A stretch of 64,000 nt of DNA from Mytilus galloprovincialis (lineage: Eukaryota; Mollusca; Bivalvia; Mytilida; Mytilidae). The notes under the pieces were generated by a model. That model did not search any database. It saw nothing but the letters and a program-made list of their open reading frames with translations, and was not told the DNA's origin. Location of the stretch: positions 18,632,441 to 18,696,440 of the forward strand of contig NC_134838.1 of assembly GCF_965363235.1 (NCBI RefSeq), given 5' to 3'. Below, one piece after another: positions 45,401 to 58,500 of the stretch; within the stretch, counting starts at the first letter, position 1; every line of letters begins with the position of its first letter. Made by a program: the position numbers and the translations under genes.

Positions 45401-46150
45401 TATTCCTGGTTGTTTAAGACAAAGAAATAAGCACATTCTTTTTCCCGATTTAAATTACTTTTTAATCATAAAAGAAGGTACTAATATCAAAAAATAAATT
45501 TTGTGAAATCTTAGAAAGTTTAGTAATCTCATCAGATCTTTAACAAACTCTAAGTCTTCGCCTTTTTAGGAACACATAATTCATAGGACCCTAATTTTTC
45601 TTTAACTATCTATAGCTACCAGCTATACAAAAGTGACTGAATCCCATGAATATTAGAACTGGCTATTATCAACGGCTAACTTTACACTAGTAAGTTTGTC
45701 TGAAGGGTAAATGTACTTTTTACTGTTGTTTCGCTGCTGTCTGGTGGACGAATACCTGAAATCTGAGTGTTATCATCAAACATGTTAATGGCTGTACATT
45801 GGTTTATTCAAACACTTGTTTCTTCGCATAGAAACAACTTTTCGTTAATCTGAGCATTGAACAAATACTTTCACAAACTATAAATGTGGATACAAAAAAT
45901 GAAAAACTAAGCGATATGGTAAATCCCGTTTTGCATGAAAAAATGTGTTGTACTTCAGTAAATAACACGCTTGTTTGTTTGATTATAAACACGTAGTAGT
46001 CCATCATGCATTGTTACTCATTTAGTGGATTGGTCAAAAACCCAGGTAAAAATAAATTGCATCACACGTAAATTAACAATTACATGTGCAAGGACATACA
46101 TTGTAAGTATGCTAGTTCATGCATTTCCATATAAGGTAGTGTTCCTGACT
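45401..46150. other. No gene seen
   Basis: No convincing coding or repeat structure. One minus-strand ORF (45804-46007) has no supporting feature. Confidence 0.35.
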
Positions 46151-46305
46151 TGATAAACCTACAAATGATTTTTAACAGTATTTTCAGATACAATTTAGGT
46201 TAAGACCTAGGGTTGTTCAGCAGGTGTCGCCAGCTGTCTCCAGGCAATTTATTCATTACTTTAGGTCCATCCACCCAACACTGCCCAATGCTTTTCACAT
46301 TTCAA

Positions 46306-48647
46306 CGGTCGTAGAACAAATCGCAATCAAAGAAAATTTCGGGCCAATCATACCAATATTTCGGACCTAATTTCTATTTCAAAAAACAACGGCAGACATT
46401 ATCTGTTAACAAAACTCTGTTCGTTACCGGTTAATAAGTTAAATAAAATTTTGGAGGATTGCAACACAATTTCATATAGCAGTCCTAAGTATGAAATTGT
46501 TCAAATTATTATGGCATATTGTTATTCTAAATTATTTCCCAAAATTGATCGCCCTGAAGATCATAAAAAACATTTTATTAAAATTAAGTATGTCAATAAA
46601 GGCTTTGATTTTGTAAATATTGCCGGTATATTTAACGACCATTCTGTTAAAGAACAAATTCCTGGATATTTTGACAATACTGAGCTACCTCTTATTTGTT
46701 ATATTTACAAGAAATCTACCCGGAAATTTGTGTTTAATTATAGTCAATTGTGTAAAGATGTTAATATTAGTGAAAATACACCTACTTCATGTAATTGCAG
46801 TAATTCCGAATATATTTATGGACCCATTTCCCATGTTATAACAGGAGATCTTAACATCGTTCAAGACCGAGAATTAAAATCATTCCTCAGTAAAGGACCT
46901 AAATATCGTCCCCCGTCAATTATAAATTGGAATGAGTGTCGTAATATCATCCACGACTCACTCCATACTTACTGTATGAAATGGATAAAACGGGAAAAAG
47001 CTGACAAAAAATCTTTGGACTCTTTTTTTTAATTCAGTAATGAAGATAGTTGATATACGTATTCAACATTTTAAAGAACATTTTACTATTAACAATAACC
47101 ACAATAAACCTATTTCTCGTATCAAACATAAACTAAAAGAACTAGCCAAGGTATTAGTTTTTGTCCCGGCCGATAAAGCTGCTAATAATATTATTATTGT
47201 TTGACGTAAATTTTACATTGAGGTTCTGAAAAAGGAAATCACCAATTCACCAACATTCCAACTGACTCTATTTTCAGAAAACGAAATCTGTAACAAACAT
47301 AAACTTTTAGCCACCGCTTTACAAGCAGAGCCAAATACCATGAAAGTCCCAACTATGTATTGGCTTCCGAAGCTACACAAAACCCCTTACAAATATAGAT
47401 TTATTTCGTCTTCAAGCCATTGTTCAACTACTAAATTGTCTATTCTTCTTACCAGCACACTTGGTACAATTAAAAACCTGATAATAAATTGTTCAAATAA
47501 GGCCTTCGAAAATAGTGGAATAAATTACTTTTGGAGTGTCAAGAACTCATTGGAAGTACTTGATAAATTGCATGCTTATATTGGTGATTTTGAATCTGTT
47601 CAAAGTTTTGATTTTTCTACCCTGTATACCACATTGCCTCACATTCTCATTAAGAAAAAATTCACACACCTAATTAAATGGGCATTCAAAAAATCAGAAT
47701 GTGAATATATATGTTCAAACTCTTTTAGGTCATTTTTTAGTAGCAATAAACAAAAAAACTATGTTAATTGGACATGCTTTGATACTATATATGCCCTTGA
47801 ATTTTTACTAGATAACATTTTTGTTTGCTTTGGGGATTCCGTATATCGTCAGATTATCGGAATTCCAATGGGGACTAACTGTGCACCACTTATTGCGGAC
47901 CTGTTTTTGTATTGTTATGAGTTGCAATTTATGACAAAAATAAGCAAAGACCCATCGAAACAACATCTGATAAACAAATTTAATAATACTTTTAGATATT
48001 TGGATGATATTTTGGCTCTCAATAATGACGACTTCAGTATGTATATTACTGAAATTTATCCTGTTGAACTTACTTTAAATAAAGCTAATACTAACAATGA
48101 CCACTGCCCTTTTCTCGATCTTGACATCTATATCACTAATGGAAAGCTGAATACTAAAATTTATAATAAAAGGGATGATTTTTCATTTCCTATCGTTAAT
48201 TATCCGTTTTTAGATGGTGACGTTCCCTTGTCACCATCTTACGGTGTTTATATATCTCAACTTGTACGATTCGCTCGTGTATGTAACAATGTTTTAGATT
48301 TTAACGAGAGAAATTTATGTATTACTGAAAAATTATTACACCAGGGTTTTCGATATCACAAACTAGTCAAAACATTTACTAAATTTTATCATCGGTATAA
48401 AGACATCATTCGTAAATATAGCTCAACATGCAGACTTCTTATACATTCAGGTATTTCACATCCAATTTTTTATGGAAATATTCTTTATAAAGCACAAAGG
48501 TGTCAGTATTCACCTCAGAAACTTAAAAAACCTTTGAATAGACTTATTAAGAAGGGATATAATTACGATACTGTTGTCAAGTCATTAAAGATTGCATATT
48601 TTGGCGTTAATATTGAGTCACTGATAAGGTCTTTGCATCGGAACTAA
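46306..48647 (+). pseudogene. Penelope-like reverse transcriptase (frameshift, one stop)
   Basis: The N-terminal part (to 47032) has the PLE blocks NCSNSEYIYGPISHVITGDL and LSKGPKYRPPS. A T8 run at 47023-47030 shifts the frame; the other frame continues with KELAKVLVFVPADKAAN. A TGA at 47202-47204 stands where related proteins usually have Cys. From 47340 the 435-codon frame has YWLPKLHKTPYKYRFISS, motif A FDFSTLYTTLP (Asp at residue 91), GIPMGTNCAPLIADLFLY (174-191), catalytic YLDD (220-223), PFLDLDIYI, then the GVYISQLVRFARVC thumb. It ends at residue 435 without a GIY-YIG endonuclease, and none is visible in the N-terminal part. Confidence 0.88.
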
Positions 48648-49284
48648 ACACATTTATTCTAAAAACAGTTGTTGGCATGACACGGGATATGTTCTTCTCA
48701 TATATGTTATGATGGTATGATACTAAACCCCTAACGGGAAGGATTGTGCCTGATGTTCATATGATGAAATCATAATCTTTCAGTCAGTTTAATTGAAGTC
48801 TGGAGCTGGCATGTCAGTTAACTGCTAGTAGTCTGTTGTTATTTATGTATTATTGTCATTTTGTTTATTTTCTTTGGTTACATCTTCTGACATCAGACTC
48901 GGACTTCTCTTAAACTGAATTTTAATGTGCGTATTGTTATGCGTTTACTTTTCTACATTGGTTAGAGGTATAGGGGGAGGGTTGAGATCTCACAAACATG
49001 TTTAACCCCGCCGCATTTTTGCGCCTGTCCCAAGTCAGGAGCCTCTGGCCTTTGTTAGTCTTGTATTATTTTAATTTTAGTTTCTTGTGTACAATTTGGA
49101 AATTAGTATGGCGTTCATTATCACTGGACTAGTATATATTTGTTTAGGGGCCAGCTGAAGGACGCCTCCGGGTGCGGGAATTTCTCGCTACATTGAAGAC
49201 CTGTTGGTGACCCTCTGCTGTTGTTTTTTATTTGGTCGGGTTGTTGTCTCTTTGACACATTCCCCATTTCCATTCTCAATTTTA
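46306..49284 (+). mobile_element. Penelope-like retroelement, nearly full length
   Basis: The 2.98 kb unit interrupts a segment whose uninterrupted copy lies at 43345-43560. The left junction follows CACATTTCAA and the right follows CATTCTCAATTTTA. It carries one coding region (46306-48647) and a ~640-bp 3' tail that recurs as a truncated copy at 62538-63411. No long terminal repeats and no clear target duplication are seen. The coding region has one frameshift and one stop, so it is recently dead or only just non-autonomous. Confidence 0.85.
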
Positions 49285-50160
49285 TGTTTATAATGATAAA
49301 ATAGAGATTCCATTTCAAATTGACAATTTTCACTTTTGCCATTCAGGAGTAAGTGCCCTTGTTGTAAGTTTTTGAAACTATAACTACATGTAGCTTTCCT
49401 GATCTCTAATTTGTTTACAAAAAGACCATTGCCAATAATTATATAAAAATTTTAAAAAGAAAGAATTTTGAAAAACAACTACATGCATCTGAAATTTATT
49501 TAAAAGTGCAATGAGTTCAGATACAATGAGATCAACTTGCTATGAGTTAACAAAATATATTTCTCATAGGTACCAATCATTGGAAGAATTGGGCGATTTA
49601 AAAAAAAATCCACAACATAACCGAAAAAAACCCACTTACTTAACCACCCTTATTTGAATTTACCCTCATCCTGAGTTAGAAATAGTAGGTCTTTAATGGC
49701 AAGTTTTTCTTATTTCTGCTTGTCTGGTTATTCAAGAAATCTCTAGCTAGATAACTTTTGTTTAGAATGTTAGCAAATTACAGAGTGAGCTCCCCTTAAT
49801 TGTTAATTTTCACCGTTTTAGTATTTAATGCATTTTGGGTAATATTTTCAAAAGCGTACACCAAAACGTTGTGATTGGTTTAAAACGTTCTAAACAATGG
49901 AAATTGAGCCAATGACGTTACGTTATTTTCATTTTGATGTACGAACAATGAGATTATCCATAGTCCTTTAGATTCTGAAAAGGCGAATTGCTATTGCATT
50001 TTAACCAAATTACATTTTGAATCACCAGAACAGGAAAAGGAAACAAATGTCATATTCTTGCACCATTATACAATTTGAACATATATAATTTTGAATTAGT
50101 ATCAACTTGGATGGGATTATTATTTAGTTATAATAATTAGCATGACTTCTTATATTTTGT
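49285..50160. other. Flank of the Penelope-like element; no gene
   Basis: The first ~150 bp continue the duplicated host segment (AATTTTCACTTTTGCCATTC). The rest is AT-rich. A weak ACGTTACGTTATTTT element lies near 49915. Confidence 0.4.
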
Positions 50161-50162
50161 AG

Positions 50163-51634
50163 GACAGTCAAGAGGCATCAGGATGAAATCCCTAATATTG
50201 GTACTGTTGATGTTGCACATGACTAACCAGATCAAGTATAACACTAATTGTGATGATTGTTCACCGTTTCTCTGTATGATGAACATATGTTTTTGTGATG
50301 CTGGTAATATATCTTTTAATCATTTTGCATTCAGTCACTTAGTCTTTAAAAACAAAATCACAATAACATGCTGCCCTTCTGTAACTTTCAACTTCGTACT
50401 TTATTTGGCTTATTATAACTTTTTTGGATTCGAGCCTCACTGATGAGTCTTTTGTAGACGAAACGCTCGTCTGGCGTATATATAAAATTTAGTCCTGGTA
50501 TCTATGATGTGTTATTTCAAAGTTTATTTAAGAAAAGAAGCTGAATTTTTGTTTCTGTTCTCTAACTTTAGTTTGCCTCTATCATTTATGTTATTAAACT
50601 TATACAAAATGCTTATTACAACATAATGCAAATCAAGTCCCAAATTTGTTGGCGTCACTTTTACCGTTCTTCAAGTTATGCCCCGTTATAAACATAAAGA
50701 TTCATTGCTGAATTTTATTTTCCAGTCTCTAACTTTTGTTTGCCTCAACCAAATGTTATGACTCTTTTACACAATGCTTATTACCACAAAATTCCGATTG
50801 AGTTTAAATTTTGATGGCATCACTTTTACCGTTCTAGAGTTATTTATACATGTTAACAAATGGAAAAATTTCTGTATTTTTCCTTTCTGTTCTCTAACTG
50901 ACAGACTGAGTAAGCTACAATCATTGTTATTCATAGCCAATGACAAACAAGTTAAAGGTAAATGATTCAGTTGTATTACCAACATAAGTTGATGTCCACT
51001 CTGTTATGAAAATGATTCTATATCTCCCCAAAAGAGGCGCCAACATGGTTTGAGAAACAGCTGTATTTACAAAGTGTAACCTTCAACCTCTTCTAATAAA
51101 GTATACTATTTAAATTTTGAATGCAAAAAGTCTTTCATTCAAAGTAATCAATTTAAATTTGGGTTTCGATTTGAGAATTTCAAATCTGCTTGATCAATCC
51201 TTATAAAGTTGAACATAATGTTTTTGGACACAAAAGGAAGAGTGGTTTTGCTTCAGACTGTTCTTGCCCTACCAAATCACCAGAACCAATTTGAAAATAT
51301 TCATCAAAACTTGCATGTACAAAACAATGAAAAGTGTGGTTAATTTCTAACATTTTAATTTCAGATTGGGATATTTGTAATGTGACTATTTTCAAAGACG
51401 AAGTTTTGAATATGACATGCACTTTAAGGGACAAAGTCAAAGACTTCAATTCATCAGATTTACATGTTACTTATGGGGAAGGAATTGAAGTATCAAATAC
51501 TGAAATGAAGGTTATTGATAGCTCTTCATTGAGATTGACAAAGCATATGCATTCCATGGAAAGTGTTGGACTTACCAGTTTTGCCTGTATGCATGGCAAG
51601 GACATAGTAGACAGCTCAATGGTTACAATTGATT
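50163..51634 (+). CDS. Secreted/receptor protein, 5' exons with Ig-like module
   Basis: Exon 50163-50303 follows TTTTGTAG and carries the ATG at 50183. MKSLILVLLMLHMTNQIKY is a signal peptide, followed by a Cys-rich stretch (CDDCSPFLCMMNICFCDA). The donor is GCTG|GTAATA. Exon 51365-51634 follows TTTCAG and ends GATT|GTAAGT. Its 89 codons read like an Ig-like domain: VTIFKDEVLNMTCTL (B strand with Cys), SSSLRLTK, then SFACMHGKDIVDSSMVTI (F strand with Cys). The phases (1 nt + 2 nt) agree. Further exons were not found up to 64 kb. An N-terminal Ig-like domain fits a gp130-family receptor and would make this a relative of the gene at the window start, but that is inference. Confidence 0.6.
50430..50500 (-). 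repeat. R2 fragment in intron
   Basis: CTCACTGATGAGTCTTTTGT, then AGACGAAACGCTCGTCTGGC, is the reverse complement of the R2 start. Confidence 0.65.
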
Positions 51635-51765
51635 GTAAGTAAAATTTTCAAATATTATTTAATAACTTTGAAAAGTTTGTTATTTTTTGCAAGAATATTT
51701 TTATCTTTTATGCCTGATAGAATTATTCAGATAAACTTATGTTTTAAAACACTGCTTTTTGTATA

Positions 51766-51865
51766 AAAATAACAAGATGTGGTATGAGAGTCCAACTCAA
51801 ACAGAAATTAACAACTATAGTTCACCATATGGCCTTTAATTAAAAATAATTGAGAACCATACTGC
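51766..51865 (-). repeat. R1 repeat copy, short
   Basis: ATAACAAGATGTGGTATGAG, then AACAACTATAGTTCACCATA and TGGCCTTTAATTAAA, are co-linear with the 19.7 kb copy. Confidence 0.55.
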
Positions 51866-51920
51866 ATATTCAGTTTTAATACCGAAATAGCCAATCTAAT
51901 TTCACTTGAAGAAAGCTATT

Positions 51921-54047
51921 TTTATACGACCGCAAAATTTGAAAAATTTTTCGTCGTATATTGCTATCACGTTGGCGTCGTCGTCTGTCGTCGTCCGAAT
52001 ACTTTTATTTTTCGCACTCTAACTTTAGTAAAAGTGAATAGAAATCTATGAAATTTTAACACAAGGTTTATGATCACAAAAGGAAGGTTGGGATTGATTT
52101 TGGGAGTTTTGGTCCCAACATTTTAGGAATTAGGGGCCAAAAAGGGCCCAAATAAGCATTATTCTTGGTTTTCGCACAATAACTTTAGTTTAGGTAAATA
52201 GAAATCAATGAAATTTAAACACAATGTTTATGACCACAAAAGGAAGGTTGGTATTGATTTTGGGAGTTTAGGTCCCAACAGTTTAGGAATTAGGGGCCAA
52301 AAAGGGACCCAAATAAGCATTTTTCTTGGTTTTCGCACCATAACTTTAGTATAAGTAAATAGAAATCTATGAAATTTAAACACAAGGTTTATGACCATAA
52401 AAGGAAGGTTGGTATAGATTTTGGGAGTTTTGGTCCCAACAGTTTAGGAATAAAGAGCCCAAAGGGTCCAAAATTAAACTTTGTTTGATTTCATCAAAAA
52501 TTGAATAATTGGGGTTCTTTGATGTGCCGAATCTAACTGTGTATGTAGATTTTTAATTTTTGGTCCCGTTTTCAAATTGGTCTACATTAAGGTCCAAAGT
52601 GTCTAAAATTAAACTTAGTTTGATTTTAACAAAAATTGAATCCTTGGGGTTCTTTGATATGCTGAATCTAAAAATGTACTTAGATTTTTTATTATTGGCC
52701 CAGTTTTCAAGTTGGTCCAAATCAGGGTCCAAAATTAAACTTTGTTTGATTTCATCAAAAATTGAATAATTGAGGTTCTTTGATATGCCAAATCTAACTG
52801 TGTATGTAGATTCTTAATTTTTGGTCCCGTTTTAAAATTGGTCTACATTAAAGTCCAAAGGGTCCAAAATTAAACTAAGTTTGATTTTAACAAAAATTGA
52901 ATTCTTGGGCCTCTTTGATATGCTGAATCTAAACATGTACTTAGATTTTTGATTATGGGCCCAGTTTTCAAGTTGGTCCAAATCAGGATCCAAAATTATT
53001 ATATTAAGTATTGTGCAATAGCAAGAAATTTTCAATTGCACAGTATTCAGCAATAGCAAGAAATCTTCAATTGCACAGTATTGTGCAATAGCAAGAAATC
53101 TTCAATTGCACAGTATTGTGCAATAGCAAATATTTTCAATTGCACAGTATTGCACAATAGCAAGAAATATCTAATTGCACAATATTGTGCAATAGCAAGA
53201 AATTCCAATTGGATTTCAATTGGAGTTATCTTTCTTTGTCCAGAATAGTAGTTGAATCAACTTAAATCATTGTTTTAACCCTTTCCTCCATTGACATTTT
53301 TTTTACACATACCTGATTCACATAGGATTTTTTCAGTTAAAAAAAATCACCAGGTTTAAAGTATCAATGCATAGCAAAAAGGAATATTTCATCAATGAAA
53401 TTCCAGTCTAATATTCTCTTGAATATCATTTTTATATCAGATACAAATTTTATTAGGTCTGATAAAGATTTTTCCTAGGCAAGATGTTTCAACTGAGGCA
53501 CTACACAGGCGTCAAAAGGCGTCATTATGGAGTAAAGGGGGTGGCGTCAAAAAGCGTCATTATGGAGGAAAGGGTTATACAATATACAATGTATATTCAC
53601 TTTTACTACCAACTGATAGATTAAAACAATCTTTACCATTCAGTGATAACAAGCACTTTTTTTACATTTTAATATTTTATGATGTATTTAAATGAGTAGT
53701 TATTGTTGCAAACTTCATTAGAAATTTGAATTGAGATCAGTTTTGAAATAAGGGAAAGGGGGATGTGAAAAAAAAATTGGGGGGTCAATTTTTTTCATTT
53801 CAGATTTCATAAATAAAAAGAAAATTTCTTCAAACATTTTTTTGAGAGGATTAATATTCAACAGCATAGTGAATTGCTCAAAGGCAAAAAAAATTTTTAA
53901 GTTCATTAGATCACATTCATTCTGTGTCAGAAAGCTATGCTGTGTCAACTATTTAATCACAATCCAAATTTAGAGCTGAATCCAGCTTGAATGTTGTGTC
54001 CATACTTGCCCCAACCGTTCAGGGTTCAACCTCTGCGGTCGTATAAA
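51921..54047. mobile_element. 2.1 kb element with TTTATACGACCGCA ends
   Basis: TTTATACGACCGCA at 51921-51934 is repeated inverted at 54034-54047. A GTCGTC-rich stretch is followed by three ~160-bp direct units starting TTCGCAC (52011, 52171, 52332). Next come two ~262-bp units starting TTGTTTGATTTCATC (52481, 52742), then a 35-bp tandem array (53006-53215). No transposase is present. A second copy starts at 63416 and runs out of the window. Confidence 0.75.
53006..53215. repeat. ~35-bp tandem array with internal palindrome
   Basis: Six units of about 35 bp of the type GTATTGTGCAATAGCAAGAA plus ATCTTCAATTGCACA. Each junction forms the near-palindrome ATTGCACAGTATTGTGCAAT. Confidence 0.85.
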
Positions 54048-55541
54048 GCTGCGCCATGCGGAGCATCTGGTTTCAATGTATCATAACAATCCTCTCTTGT
54101 AAATCAGTTGCACATAAGTGCTTGCCACTGTAAAGTGCTATAACATCCAATTATAAAATTTCAGCTGGTATGGGATACTGATGAATTGCATATGCAATAA
54201 GTATAGTGTTGTCAACAGTTTTACTGTCGAAAGGACCTAATAGCAAATACCAAAAAATTGGTAACCGGTTAACTGGAGTTTTTTCGATGTTAATAGATAA
54301 TAATATAAATGTGTATTGAAGTAATTAAATAATTGTGTTCTTTTTAAAAATTATCGTCATGGTTATTACTTTGAAAGAGCAATTTTCAATTAATTGCTAT
54401 TATTAATCCAAAAAAACATGAAATCAATAAACACTTAGACATCTTGTGTGTCAGCTAGGGGCAAGATCTTAATAGTATACATGTTGTTTTAAACAGTTAC
54501 TTTAAATCAGTAATCCAATTAAATTTTAGGATTTACTTCATTATTCTATTTTTTATCTAATAATGCATAGACCAACAGGGTTCTCGTTAAGACGCGTCCT
54601 GACGCATGGGAATCGAGCTGGAGGCGTCATTTTTTAAACCCGTGAGTCCCTGGGACGCGTCCTGATTGTCTCAGAAACATCATTTTGCCTAGAAGATTTA
54701 TGATATGACATTGTTTTGAGCCGTTGTTTTGACAAGAAACTAAACCGGAAGTCGATGTCAAAACATCGATGTTATGCGTAGATCAATATTTTTGGCAGCT
54801 GATAGATTTATAATTTACATAATTTACATTGTCTGCATGGTTGAACAAGCCAATGAACGGCGATCATGAGACATTTGTCAAATTGAAAAGTAAAAATTAT
54901 TTGCAAACTATTTTTTAAAAACAAATGCTTGACTGTACCTTAAATGGTATGAATATAAATCCAAACTAAATTATTAAAAGCAGAAAAATCCAGAAATTAA
55001 ATGAATTCCTTCACCAAATGTTTTCTTTTGTTGACAAACATGTCACATGATCATTTAAGGCGGGAAAAATACTTGGGGAAACACCTAAGTAACAGACAAC
55101 TCTGTCTGGATATTTATAGACATTTAAAATAAACAGCTGATATGGTAGTGCCATGAAAGTAGTTAAACTTGGTGTATATAGTTCAATCTACACTTATTTA
55201 ATTGGGAAAAGGGTGTAGAGGGGAAGGGGTTAATTTGTAAAGTTATTATTTTTTTTGTATTTTTAATAAATTTTGGTAACTAAAAATGACTAGACAAGTT
55301 CTTTAACTGAGTTTATTATGAAATAGTCCATTCATATTAAAAAAAAAAAATAAAACCCTACCTATCGCCCTGATCAATCATCTTTTTTATGGAACTATGG
55401 CTTTGACAAACCAACATTTTTTTCAATGTGGCCCAACATCAATAATATGATAGAATATGATAGACCCAAAAAGAAGTCTGTTACATGTATATATTTTGAG
55501 CAATAACTATTAAGAGGGCATAATTTTTATTAATTTAATAA

Positions 55542-58500
55542 AACTAGAGGCTCTCAAGAGCCTGTGTCGCTCACCTGTTAATGTGTTTACTGATGTCGGC
55601 CATCTTCGTTGGTAGGCGGGGTCATTAGACACTTTTTTTTTAAATAGATACCCTAGTATTATGATTGTGGCCAAGTTTGGTTAAATTTTGCCAAGTCGTT
55701 TTAGAAAAGATTTTTATACAAGTTACAAAAATGACGAAAAGTTGTTCAATATTGACTATAAAGGGCAATAACTCCTTAAGGGGTCCTCTAACAATTTTGA
55801 TCATGCTGACTTATTTGTAGATCTTACTTTGCTGAACATTATTACTGTTTACAGCTTATCTCTATCTATAATAGTATTCAAGATAATAACCAAAAAACTG
55901 CAAAATTTCCTTAAAATCACCAATTTTAGGGCAGCAACCCAACAACAGGTTGTCTGATTCAACTCAAAATTTGTGAGGGGATATATCTTATTCTGATGGA
56001 CATTTAAATCTTGAAAGATTTGCCCTTAATGTCTTAGTTTCAAAGATATAAAGCAAAAACTGCATTTTACCACTATGTTCTAATTTTAGCTATGTCGGCC
56101 ATTTTGTTTGGTAGGCTGGGTCATCGGACACATTTTTAGCTCACCTGGCCCAAAGGGCCAAGTGAGCTTTTCCCATCACTTTGCGTCTGGCGTCCGTCGT
56201 CCGTCGTCTGGTGTCGTTAACTTTTACAAAAATCTTCTCCTCTGAAACTACTGGGCCAAATTGAACCAAACTTGGCCACAATCATCATTGGGGTATCTAG
56301 TTTAAAAAATGTGGCGTGACCCGGTCAACCAACCAAGATGGCCGCCACGGCTAAAAATAGAACATAGGGGTAAAATGCAGTTTTTGGCTTATAACTCAAA
56401 AACCAAAGCATTTAGAGGAAATCTGACAGGGGTAAATATGTTTATCATGTCAAGATCTATCTGCCCTGAAATTTTCAGATGAATCGGTCAACCCGTTGTT
56501 GGGTTGCTGCCCCTGAATTGGTCATTTTGAGGAAATTTTGCTGTTTTTGGTTATTATCTTGAATATTATTATAGATAGAGATAAACTGTAACAGCAATAA
56601 TGTTCGGCAAAGTTAGATTTACAAATAAGTCAACATGACCGAAATGGTCAGTTGACCCCTTTAGGAGTAATGGCCCTTTATAGTCAATTTTTAACCATTT
56701 TTAGCTCACCTGGCCCGAAGGGCCAAGTGAGCTATTCCCATCACTTTGCGTCCGTCGTCCGTCGTCGTCGTCCGGCGTCCGGCGTCCGGCGTCGTCGTCC
56801 GTCGTCGTTAACTTTTACAAAAATCTTCTCCTCTGAAACTACTGGGCCAAATCAAACCAAACTTGGCCACAATCATCATTGGGGTATCTAGTTTAAAAAA
56901 TGTGTGGCGTGACCCGGTCAACCAACCAAGATGGCCGCCACGGCTAAAAATAGAACATAGGGGTAAAATGCAGTTTTTGGCTTATAACTCAAAAACCAAA
57001 GCATTTAGAACAAATCTGACATGGGGTAAAAATGTTTATCAGGTCAAGATCTATCTGCCCTGAAATTTTCAGATGAATCGGTCAATCGGTTGTTGGGTTG
57101 CTGCCCCTGAATTGGTAATTTTGAGGAAATTTTGCTGTTTTTGGTTATTATCTTGAATATTATTATAGATAGAGGTAAACTGTAAACAGCAATAATGTTC
57201 AGCAAAGTAAGATCTACAAATAAGTCAACATGACCAAAATGGTCAGTTGACCCGTTTAGGAGTTATTGCCCTTTATAGTAAATTTTTAACCATTTTTCGT
57301 TAATTAAAGTAATCTTTTACAAAAATCTTCTCCTCTGAAACTACTGGGCCAAATTAATCCAAACTTGGCCACAATCATCTTTGGGGTATCTAGTTTAAAA
57401 AATGTGTGGCATGACCTGGTCAACCAACCAAGATGGCCGCCACGGCTAAAAATAGAACAAAGGGGTAAAATGCAGTTTTTGGCTTATAACTCAAAAACCA
57501 AAGCATTTTGAGGAAATCTGACATGGGATAAAAATGTTTATCAGGTCAAGATCTATCTGCCCTGAAATTTTCAGATGAATCGGTCAATCGGTTGTTGGGT
57601 TGCTGCCCCTGAATTGGTAATTTTGAGGAAATTTTGCTGTTTTTGGTTATTATCTTGAATATTATTATAGATAGAGATAAACTGTAAACAGCAATAATGT
57701 TCAGCAAAGTAAGATCTACAAATAAGTCAACATGACCAAAATGGTCAGTTGACCCGTTTAGGAGTTATTGCCCTTTATAGTCAATTTTTAACCATTTTTC
57801 GTTAATTAAAGTAATCTTTTACAAAAATCTTCTCCTCTGAAACTACGGGGCCAAATTAATCCAAACTTGGCCACAATCATCTTTGGGGTATCTAGTTTAA
57901 AAAATGTGTGGCATGACCTGGTCAACCAACCAAGATGGCCGCCACGGCTAAAAATAGAACAAAGGGGTAAAATGCAGTTTTTGGCTTATAACTCAAAAAC
58001 CAAAGCATTTTGAGGAAATCTGACATGGGATAAAAATGTTTATCAGGTCAAGATCTATCTGCCCTGAAATTTTCAGATGAATCGGTCAATCGGTTGTTGG
58101 ATTGCTGCCCCTGAATTGGTAATTTTGAGGAAATTTTGCTGTTTTTGGTTATTATCTTGAATATTATTATAGATAGAGATAAACTGTAAACAGCAATAAT
58201 GTTCAGCAAAGTAAGATCTACAAATAAGTCAACATGACCAAAATCGTCAGTTGACCCGTTTAGGAGTTATTGCCCTTTATAGTCAATTTTTAACCATTTT
58301 TCGTAAATTAAAGTAATCTTTTACAAAAATCTTCTCCTCTGAAACTACGGGGCCAAATTAATCCAAACTTGGCCACAATCATCTTTAGGGTATCTAGTTT
58401 AAAAAATGTGTGGCATGACCTGGTCAACCAACCAAGATGGCCGCCACGGCTAAAAATAGAACATAGGGGTAAAATGCAGTTTTTGGCTTATAACTCAAAA

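Noticed and set aside
45804..46007. 67-codon minus-strand ORF
   Set aside because: No family resemblance and no splice context.
53006..53215. CRISPR-like array
   Set aside because: The 35-bp units are contiguous without unique spacers and sit in an animal transposon.
54080..54200. Possible further exon of the 50-51.6 kb gene after TTTCAG at ~54163
   Set aside because: The frames carry early stops and no Ig or FnIII pattern.
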